Source: an uncultured Bacteroidota bacterium
GTDB lineage: Bacteria; Bacteroidota; Bacteroidia; Flavobacteriales; Flavobacteriaceae
Reading direction: 5' to 3'
Assembly (NCBI GenBank): GCA_902560045.1
Contig: CACEKJ010000005.1
Span: 1-64,000, forward strand
DNA length: 64,000 nucleotides
The notes under the pieces were generated by a model. The model was given only the letters and a program-made list of their open reading frames with translations. It was not told the origin of the DNA and searched no databases. The position numbers were made by a program, and so were the translations under genes. Positions within the stretch are counted from its first letter, which is position 1; every line of letters begins with the position of its first letter. Below are positions 20,234 to 28,988 of the stretch, piece after piece.

Positions 20234-21535
20234 ATGAGTAATATTATTGCAATAGTGGGAAGGCCCAATGTGGGAAAATCAACTCTTTTTAACAGGTTAA
20301 TCCAAAAGAGAGAAGCTATTGTTGATTCTGTAAGTGGAGTAACCAGAGACCGTCATTACGGAAAAGGAGACTGGAACGGCAGGGATTTTTCTGTCATTGA
20401 TACAGGTGGATATGTAGTCGGAAGTGATGATGTTTTTGAGTCAGAGATAGATAATCAGGTTGAATTAGCTATCGATGAGGCTGACATAATTTTATTTATG
20501 GTTGACGTTGATTCTGGAGTTACTTCCATGGATTCAGAAATTTCAGAACTATTGAGAAAAATTGAAAAGCCAGTTTTTTTGGTAGTTAATAAAGTTGATA
20601 ATTCCTCTAGGATGAATGATATTAACGAGTTTTATTCCATGGGAATTAAAAAACTTTATCCAATTGCAAGTTCTAATGGTTTTGGAACAGGAGAATTACT
20701 CGATGATGTTGTAAAACTATTTAAAGAAGAAAAGGAAATAATTGATGATGTTCCCAAATTTGCAGTTGTAGGTAGACCAAATGCTGGAAAATCCTCCTTT
20801 ATTAATGCATTAATTGGTGAGAATAGGAACATTGTTACCGAAATTCCTGGAACTACAAGAGATTCTATCAACACCCGATATAATAGATTTGGATTTGAAT
20901 TTGATCTCATTGATACCGCGGGAATTAGAAAAAAATCTAAGGTTAAAGAAAATTTAGAATTTTACTCTGTTATGAGGAGTGTAAGAGCAATTGAAAATTG
21001 CGATGTTTGTATATTACTTTTTGATGTAAGTAGAGGTTTTGACGCTCAGGTAAAAAGTATTTTTTGGCTTTGTGAAAGAAATAAAAAAGGAATTGTATTA
21101 ATAGCTAATAAATGGGACTTAATTGAAAAAAATACAAATTCAACAAAACAATATGAAACAATAATAAAGAAAGAAATAGAGCCTTTCACAAATGTTAAAA
21201 TAATTTTTGTTTCAACTTTAAATAAGCAAAGAATTCATAAAGCTATAGAAACTGCTGTTGATGTTTTTAAAGGAAGATCACTCAAGATTAAAACTAGGAA
21301 GCTTAATGATATTTTATTGCCGATAATATCAGCTTATCCTCCACCATCAATCAAAGGAAAATATGTGAAAATTAAGTTTATAACACAACTTCCAACTCAC
21401 TATCCACAGTTTGCATTTTTCTGCAATTTACCTCAATATGTCAAGGAGCCCTATAAGAGATTTTTAGAAAATAAAATCAGAGAAAATTTTGATTTTGAGG
21501 GAGTTCCAATTACAATTTTTATGAGAAAAAAATAA
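20234..21535 (+). CDS. der: GTPase Der (EngA)
   Basis: Two G domains: GRPNVGKSTLFN and GRPNAGKSSFIN, C-terminal KH-like domain. Confidence 0.97.
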   Translation: MSNIIAIVGRPNVGKSTLFNRLIQKREAIVDSVSGVTRDRHYGKGDWNGRDFSVIDTGGYVVGSDDVFESEIDNQVELAIDEADIILFMVDVDSGVTSMDSEISELLRKIEKPVFLVVNKVDNSSRMNDINEFYSMGIKKLYPIASSNGFGTGELLDDVVKLFKEEKEIIDDVPKFAVVGRPNAGKSSFINALIGENRNIVTEIPGTTRDSINTRYNRFGFEFDLIDTAGIRKKSKVKENLEFYSVMRSVRAIENCDVCILLFDVSRGFDAQVKSIFWLCERNKKGIVLIANKWDLIEKNTNSTKQYETIIKKEIEPFTNVKIIFVSTLNKQRIHKAIETAVDVFKGRSLKIKTRKLNDILLPIISAYPPPSIKGKYVKIKFITQLPTHYPQFAFFCNLPQYVKEPYKRFLENKIRENFDFEGVPITIFMRKK

Positions 21536-21536
21536 T

Positions 21537-21863
21537 TTATAATTGGTCTCTAAATTCAATCAGTTTCGTTTTAATAAAATTTAGCTTGGTAATAATTTCT
21601 AACCTTCCTAATGACTTTTTATTATTCTTAATATAGTCTTTGGCTCCCTGAATTGTGTATCCTTTCTCTTTAAGTAAAAAGTATATTTTATTAAAATTTT
21701 CAATGTCTTTTGATGTAAACTTTCTGTTACCTCTAGAATTTTTTTTTGGATTTAGAATCTTAAATTCTTGTTCCCAAAAACGAATTAATGAAGTTTTTAC
21801 TTGAAATTTTGATGCAACTTCACCAATCGAATAGTATCTTTTTTCCGGGAGGTCAATTTTCAT
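21537..21863 (-). CDS. MerR family transcriptional regulator
   Basis: YSIGEVASKFQVKTSLIRFWEQEF...FTSKDIENFNKI winged-helix signature. Confidence 0.88.
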   Translation of the reverse strand: MKIDLPEKRYYSIGEVASKFQVKTSLIRFWEQEFKILNPKKNSRGNRKFTSKDIENFNKIYFLLKEKGYTIQGAKDYIKNNKKSLGRLEIITKLNFIKTKLIEFRDQL

Positions 21864-22834
21864 TAATCTAATGATTGATTAACTACAGAGGCTTGTTGTA
21901 ACAATTGATCGTATTCTTTTGCTGTTAAGTTTCCGTAATAAAAATTTATAGGATTTATTTTTACTTTGTCCTTAAAAATCTCATAATGTAAATGAGGGGC
22001 ACTAGATCTTCCTGTGTTACCAACATATCCGATCAAATCTCCTCTTTTAACACGCTGATATCTTTTTACATTAAACTTATACAAATGAGCATAAAGGCTG
22101 GTGTATCCGTAACCATGATCTATCCTTATGTGATTACCATATCCTGATGACCTATTATCTGCACGAGTTACAACTCCATCCCCTGATGCATAAACTGGTG
22201 TCCCCTGCGGCGCTGTAAAATCAATTCCATAATGAAACTTTTTTGCCTTTGTAAAAGGGTCAATTCTTTTACCAAATCCTGAAGCAATTCTCGTTAAGTC
22301 ATCGTTGTTGACAGGTTGAATAGCAGGAATTGACTTTAAAAGTTTTTCTTTGTCTTCTGCAAGTTTTGCTATTTCATCTAGCGATTTAGACTGAATTGTT
22401 AATCTCTTCTGTATAACATCAATCTTTTTATTACTTTCTATAATTACATCCGAATATTCAAATCCATCAAATTTATTATATCTGTTTACCCCTCCAATAC
22501 CTGCTTTTCTTTTATCTTCACTTATAGGATTTGCTTCGAAATAAATTCTGTATATAGAATTATCTCTTTCTTCGATATTTTCTAAAACACTTTCAATATT
22601 TTCCATTTTTTTATCTAATTGAGAATATTGAAACTTCATATTATCTAACTCTCTATTTAATGATCTTTCCTGTGGAGATTGAAAATACTGACTACCTATA
22701 AATATGAACAGAAATCCAAAAAGAGATGAACCGATTAAAAATATAAGTACATTTTTAAGTACAGTTTTTTTGCTCGTTTTAATTTTTTTAAACGAGAGAG
22801 ACTCAGAATCGTAATAATATTTTACTTTAGACAT
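21863..22834 (-). CDS. M23 family metallopeptidase (LytM domain)
   Basis: HYGIDFTAPQGTPVYASGDGVV, HGYGYTSLYAHL, GRSSAPHLHYEI; TM segment and coiled coil. Confidence 0.94.
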   Translation of the reverse strand: MSKVKYYYDSESLSFKKIKTSKKTVLKNVLIFLIGSSLFGFLFIFIGSQYFQSPQERSLNRELDNMKFQYSQLDKKMENIESVLENIEERDNSIYRIYFEANPISEDKRKAGIGGVNRYNKFDGFEYSDVIIESNKKIDVIQKRLTIQSKSLDEIAKLAEDKEKLLKSIPAIQPVNNDDLTRIASGFGKRIDPFTKAKKFHYGIDFTAPQGTPVYASGDGVVTRADNRSSGYGNHIRIDHGYGYTSLYAHLYKFNVKRYQRVKRGDLIGYVGNTGRSSAPHLHYEIFKDKVKINPINFYYGNLTAKEYDQLLQQASVVNQSLD

Positions 22835-22845
22835 TATTAAAATTA

Positions 22846-22853
22846 TATCTTTG
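22846..22853 (+). promoter_or_regulatory. -7 element TATCTTTG, candidate alaS promoter
   Basis: TAnnTTTG match 82 nt before the alaS ATG. Confidence 0.4.
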
Positions 22854-22861
22854 TATAGTGT

Positions 22862-22878
22862 TGTTTATCTGATAAACA
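22862..22878. promoter_or_regulatory. 17-bp palindrome TGTTTATC-T-GATAAACA, possible operator
   Basis: Perfect 8+1+8 inverted repeat between opposed -7 elements. Confidence 0.5.
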
Positions 22879-22884
22879 CAAATG

Positions 22885-22892
22885 CAAATATA
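22885..22892 (-). promoter_or_regulatory. -7 element TATATTTG (minus), candidate M23/MerR promoter
   Basis: caaatata on +; 50 nt before the M23 start codon. Confidence 0.45.
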
Positions 22893-22935
22893 ACAATACT
22901 TTTTTTGTTGAATAATAACAGATAATAAGCGTTAA

Positions 22936-25560
22936 ATGAACTCAAATGAAGTTAGAAAGAGGTTCTTAGATTTTTTTAAGAAAAAAAATCATAAAATTGG
23001 CAAATCATCTCCAATGGTTTCGAAGAATGATCCCTCTTTAATGTTTATTAATTCTGGAATGGCCCCTTTCAAGGATTATTTTTTAAATCAAGAAAATCCT
23101 AAGGACAAAAGAGTTGCCAACTCCCAAAAATGCCTGCGAGTTTCTGGAAAACACAATGATTTAGAAGAAGTTGGACATGATACTTATCATCACACCTTCT
23201 TTGAAATGTTGGGAAATTGGAGTTTTGGAGATTATTTCAAAGAAGATGCAATCAATTGGTCATGGGAACTGTTAACAAAAGAGTTTGGAATTAATCCTGA
23301 TGATTTATATGTTACTGTTTTTACAGGTTCAAAGGAGGATGGTGTATCTGAGGATACTGAAGCAATCAAGATATGGAATAAAATAATTGATAAAGACAGA
23401 ATTATTCTTTGTGGTAAAAAAGATAATTTTTGGGAAATGGGTGATCAAGGTCCTTGTGGCCCCTGCAGTGAAATTCATGTTGATTTAAGAAGTGAAGTTG
23501 AAAAAAGTAAAGTTCCTGCTCAAAGTTTAATAAATAAAGACAATCCTTTGGTTATTGAGTTGTGGAATCTTGTATTTATTGAGTTTAACAGAAAAGCAAG
23601 TGGTAAATTGGAAGATCTACCAAAAAAACATATTGATACTGGAATGGGGCTTGAGAGACTCTGTATGGTTCTTCAAAATGTAAAATCAAATTACGACACT
23701 GATATATTTAAAACTGTTATTGATGAAATTCAGCAAACAACAGGTATTAACTACGGAAAGAATGAAGATGTAGATATTGCTATGAGGGTAATTTCTGATC
23801 ATCTAAGAGCTGTTTCATTCTCAATTGCTGATGGTCAATTACCTAGTAATTCAGGTGCAGGATACGTAATCAGAAGAATTTTGAGAAGAGCGATAAGATA
23901 CAGTTTTACATTTCTTGATATTAAAGAACCATTCCTTTATAAATTATTTACTTCCATTTTAATAAAAATGGGTGATTTTTACCCTGAACTTAATAATCAA
24001 AAAACTTTAATTCAAAATGTTATAAAAGAAGAAGAAAATTCTTTTTTGAGGACTTTAGATCAAGGTTTAGTTTTATTAGATGAAATAATCGCCTCCTCAA
24101 AAAGTAAGTTAGTCTCTGGAAAAAAAGCTTTTGAATTATATGACACTTATGGCTTCCCTGTTGACTTAACCAGTCTTATTTTACAAGAAAAGGGTTTTGA
24201 GTTAGACAGTAAATCATTTGATGAAGAACTTGATAAACAAAAAGATAGATCCAGAAAAGCTAGTGAAGTTTCCTTTGATGATTGGGTAGTTTTGATTGAT
24301 GATCCAGTTCAGGAATTCATCGGTTATGATTCATTGGAATCAAATATAAAAATCGTTAAATACAGAAAAATTAATTCTAAAAAAGATGGGATTATCTTTC
24401 AACTAGTTTTTAATCTTACTCCTTTTTATTCAGAATCTGGCGGTCAAGTTGGTGATATTGGTTTTATAGAATCTAATGATGGAGATGTTGTTCATATTAT
24501 AGATACCGTCAAAGAAGGAAACTTAACCGTGCACATTACTAAAAACCTACCAAAGAAAGTTGACCAAATTTTTAGAGCTGTTGTTGATAATAAAAATAGA
24601 TTTAAAATTCAATGCAATCATACCGCAACTCATTTATTACATCAAGCATTACAACAGATTTTAGGAGATCATGTTGAGCAAAAAGGAAGTAGGGTTAGTT
24701 CAGAAAGTTTAAGATTTGATTTTTCTCACTTTTCTAAACTTGATGGAAATGATATTTTAAAAGTTGAAAATTTTGTGAATTCAAGAATCGAAAACTCTAT
24801 TGAACTAGAAGAAAATCGAAACATTCCTCTAAAAGAAGCTTTAGATAGAGGTGCTACAGGTTTATTCGGAGAAAAATACGGAGATGTTGTTAGAACAATA
24901 AAATTTGGAAATTCTTACGAGTTATGCGGGGGTACACATGCTAGTAACACCTCTGAATTATGGCAATTTAAAATAATTAACGAAGGAGCTATTGCATCAG
25001 GCATTAGAAGAGTTGAAGCAATTACTTATGATTCTGTCAAGAATTTTTATAATTCAAAAGTTCAAGAATATAACCAGATTAAAACGTTACTTAAAAACCC
25101 AAAAAATTTGCTTGAATCTGTGAATTCTTTAACCAAAGAAAATTTATTGTTAAAAAAAGAAATAGAGGTTTTAAATAACGAAAAAGTTAAAACAATAAAG
25201 AATAACATAATTACGGATCTAAAAAGCCTTTCTGAAGTAAAAACTTATTGTTCATTAATCGAATTAAAACCAGCTAAAATTAAAGATTTATGCTTTTCTA
25301 TTGGTGCTGAAATTGACAATGTATTTTTAATATTGGTTTCTCAAGAAAATGACAAAGTATATTGTTCATGCTATATTTCAAAAAACTTAGTATCTGAGAG
25401 GGCTTTAAATGCTTCAGAAATAGTTGCCAAGCTCGGAGTGGTTATTAATGGTAGAGGAGGAGGGCAGCCTTTCTACGCTAGTTGTGCTGGAGATAACACT
25501 GATGCATTAGATAAATTAATTCTAGCAGCCTCAGAAATCCAAAAGCAATTAATTTCTTAA
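22936..25560 (+). CDS. alaS: Alanyl-tRNA synthetase
   Basis: FLDFFKKKNHKIGKSSPMVSKNDPSLMFINSGMAPFKDYF, CNHTATHLLHQAL, CGGTHASNT; DHHA1-like C-terminus. Confidence 0.97.
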   Translation: MNSNEVRKRFLDFFKKKNHKIGKSSPMVSKNDPSLMFINSGMAPFKDYFLNQENPKDKRVANSQKCLRVSGKHNDLEEVGHDTYHHTFFEMLGNWSFGDYFKEDAINWSWELLTKEFGINPDDLYVTVFTGSKEDGVSEDTEAIKIWNKIIDKDRIILCGKKDNFWEMGDQGPCGPCSEIHVDLRSEVEKSKVPAQSLINKDNPLVIELWNLVFIEFNRKASGKLEDLPKKHIDTGMGLERLCMVLQNVKSNYDTDIFKTVIDEIQQTTGINYGKNEDVDIAMRVISDHLRAVSFSIADGQLPSNSGAGYVIRRILRRAIRYSFTFLDIKEPFLYKLFTSILIKMGDFYPELNNQKTLIQNVIKEEENSFLRTLDQGLVLLDEIIASSKSKLVSGKKAFELYDTYGFPVDLTSLILQEKGFELDSKSFDEELDKQKDRSRKASEVSFDDWVVLIDDPVQEFIGYDSLESNIKIVKYRKINSKKDGIIFQLVFNLTPFYSESGGQVGDIGFIESNDGDVVHIIDTVKEGNLTVHITKNLPKKVDQIFRAVVDNKNRFKIQCNHTATHLLHQALQQILGDHVEQKGSRVSSESLRFDFSHFSKLDGNDILKVENFVNSRIENSIELEENRNIPLKEALDRGATGLFGEKYGDVVRTIKFGNSYELCGGTHASNTSELWQFKIINEGAIASGIRRVEAITYDSVKNFYNSKVQEYNQIKTLLKNPKNLLESVNSLTKENLLLKKEIEVLNNEKVKTIKNNIITDLKSLSEVKTYCSLIELKPAKIKDLCFSIGAEIDNVFLILVSQENDKVYCSCYISKNLVSERALNASEIVAKLGVVINGRGGGQPFYASCAGDNTDALDKLILAASEIQKQLIS

Positions 25561-25561
25561 A

Positions 25562-26503
25562 ATGAATTTTTCTCAACAAAATATTTCTGATGTTAGAAAT
25601 GACATTAGTAAATATGTTATTCGAACTCCAGTACTAAGATTTGATTTTATCGACAGTTTGTGTGGTTGTAATGTTTTTTTTAAATGTGAAAACTTTCAGT
25701 ATACAGGATCATTCAAATACAGAGCAGCTATAAATGCAATTAAAAATATTCCTCCACAATTTAAGAACAGAGGCGTAATAACTCACTCCTCAGGAAACTT
25801 TGCTCATGCACTTTCTAAAGCATCAAAAGAATTAAATATTCCTTGCCATATTGTAATGCCAAGTAATACACCTAAGTTTAAAAAGTCTGCCGTTCAATAT
25901 TATACAAAGGACATAATTGAGTGTGAACCTAATTTAAAATCAAGAGAATTAACAACAAGTAAAATATTAAACGAAAAAAGATTATACTTCATTCATCCGT
26001 CAAACAACATGGATGTTATATTAGGCAATTCAACATGTGCTTTAGAGTTAATTGAAGACTATCAAAATCTTGATTATGTTTTCTCCCCAATAGGAGGCGG
26101 TGGCTTGATCGCAGGAACCGCTATTGCAATAAAAAATTTCACTAATAATTGTAAAATTATTGGAGCAGAGCCATCCAATGTTGATGATGCATATCGATCT
26201 TTAATATCCGGAAAAATAGAAACCAATAGAACAACAGATACTGTCGCTGACGGACTGAGAACAAATCTTGGAACAATAAACTTTCCTATAATACAACAAC
26301 ACGTAAAAGAAATATTATTAGTTTCTGAAAAAGAAATTATTGAATCCTTAAATATTATATTAAATAACCTAAAACTAGTTGTTGAGCCCTCAAGCTCTGT
26401 TGTACTTGCGGCCTTAATAAAGAATAAATCAAAATTTAAAAATAAAAATATTGGACTTATAATGTGTGGTGGTAATATTGATTTTGATAATCTAAAATTT
26501 TAG
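25562..26503 (+). CDS. PLP-dependent threonine/serine dehydratase or serine racemase-like protein
   Basis: KCENFQYTGSFKYRAAINA (PLP lysine), SSGNFAHAL, GGGGLIAGTAIA glycine loop. Confidence 0.9.
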   Translation: MNFSQQNISDVRNDISKYVIRTPVLRFDFIDSLCGCNVFFKCENFQYTGSFKYRAAINAIKNIPPQFKNRGVITHSSGNFAHALSKASKELNIPCHIVMPSNTPKFKKSAVQYYTKDIIECEPNLKSRELTTSKILNEKRLYFIHPSNNMDVILGNSTCALELIEDYQNLDYVFSPIGGGGLIAGTAIAIKNFTNNCKIIGAEPSNVDDAYRSLISGKIETNRTTDTVADGLRTNLGTINFPIIQQHVKEILLVSEKEIIESLNIILNNLKLVVEPSSSVVLAALIKNKSKFKNKNIGLIMCGGNIDFDNLKF

Positions 26504-27346
26504 GTATTTATTATACACTACATTCCATCTAAAATTTCTAATATACATACCTTCCTCCTTCGAAACGATAAAGGGTTTTTGTTTTATTAATGAAATTAAA
26601 AATCCTAATGAGGCGAATATAATCTTTAAGGGATCATTAGTGTTAATGGAAGACTTTAATATAGACAGGATACTTAACACAACTCCAAATCTCATTGTAT
26701 AAAGAGCTTCACCTTGAGAAAATTTTGATTTTAACGAATATTTTTTCCCTGTCGACTTTAAATGCTTAACTATTAATTCTTTATCAGTGAAAATTTTCCA
26801 CCCCTTTCGCTGCGCAAGCAATACATCTACTGTATCCCACCCAATTGCGGATTTTAAACCATTAATGTCTTCAAAACATTTACGTCTGTAAGCTTTGATA
26901 GGGCCTCTGACATGTGATTTCGTAGCAATTTTTTCATACACCCATTTACCTTTTTTTGAAACATAGAGGTTACCGCCTGCAATACCAACATTTGAATTTT
27001 CTAAAAATATATTTTTAATTTTTTCTATGTAATTTTTTGGCAACTCAATATCACCATCAAACTTGCAAATAACATCATAGTTAATTTTTAAATTTTTTAA
27101 TCCAAAATTGAATGCCTCAATTACCTTTCTTCCAGGAATGTGTTCCTCTTTTGATTCGTTGTCAATAATATGAATCCAGTCACAGTCAGAAGAAAAATCA
27201 TTAATTAACTTTTTTGTATTATCAGTTGAGCTATCATTTACATAAATGACTCTGTCAGGACGAACAGTTTGATTTATGATTGATTTTATTGATTTTTCAA
27301 TAAAACCTTCTTCGTTAAAAACCGGAATAATAATACAAAGCTTCAT
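26492..27346 (-). CDS. Family 2 glycosyltransferase
   Basis: IIPVFNEEGFIEKSIKSIINQTVRPDRVIYVNDSSTDNT, KFDGDIELP. Confidence 0.9.
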   Translation of the reverse strand: MKLCIIIPVFNEEGFIEKSIKSIINQTVRPDRVIYVNDSSTDNTKKLINDFSSDCDWIHIIDNESKEEHIPGRKVIEAFNFGLKNLKINYDVICKFDGDIELPKNYIEKIKNIFLENSNVGIAGGNLYVSKKGKWVYEKIATKSHVRGPIKAYRRKCFEDINGLKSAIGWDTVDVLLAQRKGWKIFTDKELIVKHLKSTGKKYSLKSKFSQGEALYTMRFGVVLSILSILKSSINTNDPLKIIFASLGFLISLIKQKPFIVSKEEGMYIRNFRWNVVYNKYLKF

Positions 27347-27870
27347 TCCTTTATTTTTTCAGCGTAAACAATTAAATATCTATTGGTAAATAATCTCAAT
27401 AAAGGTCTAAAACCAATTTTTTTTACAGGATTGGTAAATTTTTTTTCATCAATTATTTTCCAGCCTGTTTTTTTAAGTAACAACTTAAATTGCCAATCTT
27501 CAAATTCATGGAAATGATTATCTCTTTCATCATTAATATTTCTGTAAGCTGATGAAAACCATAGATTTAGGGGAACACTACAAACTAACTTTTCAGATTT
27601 TATTTCTTTTAATACCTGAAAAGGATTTAGTAAATGCTCAAATATTTGAAAAGCAGTAACAACACTGGCTTTACTTTGTAGTATGCTTGTTCTATCAATA
27701 TCTAAATCCTCACCGCCGGTATTATCAATTTTAAATCCATTATCTCTCAGTATCTTTGACAAAGGATTTTCAACACCTAGATCTAATATAAATTCGTTCT
27801 TACCAATGTGTTTTTTTATAAAATCAACAGTGATTTGATATCTTTTAAATGGAAAATTATTTTGATACAT
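27343..27870 (-). CDS. Class I SAM-dependent methyltransferase-like protein
   Basis: EFILDLGVENPLSKIL, VTAFQIFEHLLNPFQVLKEI. Confidence 0.8.
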   Translation of the reverse strand: MYQNNFPFKRYQITVDFIKKHIGKNEFILDLGVENPLSKILRDNGFKIDNTGGEDLDIDRTSILQSKASVVTAFQIFEHLLNPFQVLKEIKSEKLVCSVPLNLWFSSAYRNINDERDNHFHEFEDWQFKLLLKKTGWKIIDEKKFTNPVKKIGFRPLLRLFTNRYLIVYAEKIKE

Positions 27871-27873
27871 TTA

Positions 27874-28932
27874 TTAGTATTGGTACACCATTGCATTAAT
27901 ATGCATTCCCGCACCAACACTAGCAAAGATAATTTTATCTCCCTCTTTAATATGATGATCAGAAAGTTTTCCCTTTACAATTAAATCAAACATTGTAGGC
28001 ACGGTTGCTACTGAACTATTTCCAAATCGATCTACGGTTAAGGGCATAATTTTTTCAGGTGCATCTTTATTATAGAGTTTAAATAATCTTTTTACTATTG
28101 CATCATCCATTTTAGCATTTGCTTGATGAATTAATATTTTTTTAATCTCAGAGATATCCGTACCTGCTATATCAAGACATTCTTTCATGGCAGCAGGAAC
28201 ATTAGTTAGAGCAAATTCATAAACTTTACGCCCTCTCATTTTGATATATTTTGTTTTTTGTTCCGCATTAGGATTATAAGATTTACCGTAAAAAAGATAA
28301 AAAACTTCATCATCAGTGTAAGTGGCAGTGTTATGAGAAATAACGCCACCCTTTTTGTCTGATTTCTCTATAATTGTAGCACCAGCACCGTCAGCAAAAA
28401 TCATAGAATCTCTATCACTTACATCTACCACTCTTGACAAAGTATCAGCGCCAATAACCAAACATTTTTTTGCCATTCCAGCTTTAATAAAAGCGTAACC
28501 CTGTATCATACCTTCTAGCCATCCTGGACAACCAAATAAAATATCATATGCAACACATTTTGGATTTTTAATTTTTAATAAATTTTTGACTCTAACTGCT
28601 AAACTTGGAAAAACATCAACCTGAGTGGTATGATTACTTGCATTACCAAAATTATGAGCTAAGATTATATAATCAATTGTTTCGGGGTCAACTTTCGAAT
28701 CTTCAATTGCTTTTTTAGCAGCTAGAAAAGCAATATCAGAGTTATTTAATTCATCTTTTGCATATCTTCTTTCCCTTATTCCTGTTATTTTCTGAAATTT
28801 CTCAATAATTTCTTCATTTGGGGTTTCAATTTTGTTACCCTCATTATCGTAAAATTCTTTATCTAAAAACTTTGAGTTGTCTTGTATAATTTCGGGAATA
28901 TAGGATCCGGTTCCGGTTATTTTTATATTCAT
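27874..28932 (-). CDS. 3-oxoacyl-ACP synthase III (KAS III) family protein
   Basis: Cys in DILFGCPGWLEG, His in LIHQANAKM, Asn in RFGNSSVATVP, giving a Cys-His-Asn triad. Confidence 0.88.
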   Translation of the reverse strand: MNIKITGTGSYIPEIIQDNSKFLDKEFYDNEGNKIETPNEEIIEKFQKITGIRERRYAKDELNNSDIAFLAAKKAIEDSKVDPETIDYIILAHNFGNASNHTTQVDVFPSLAVRVKNLLKIKNPKCVAYDILFGCPGWLEGMIQGYAFIKAGMAKKCLVIGADTLSRVVDVSDRDSMIFADGAGATIIEKSDKKGGVISHNTATYTDDEVFYLFYGKSYNPNAEQKTKYIKMRGRKVYEFALTNVPAAMKECLDIAGTDISEIKKILIHQANAKMDDAIVKRLFKLYNKDAPEKIMPLTVDRFGNSSVATVPTMFDLIVKGKLSDHHIKEGDKIIFASVGAGMHINAMVYQY

Positions 28933-28988
28933 TTATGAATAGTGTTTTGGTTTAGTAAACTTATTAAATTAATATAATTTAAAGAAAA

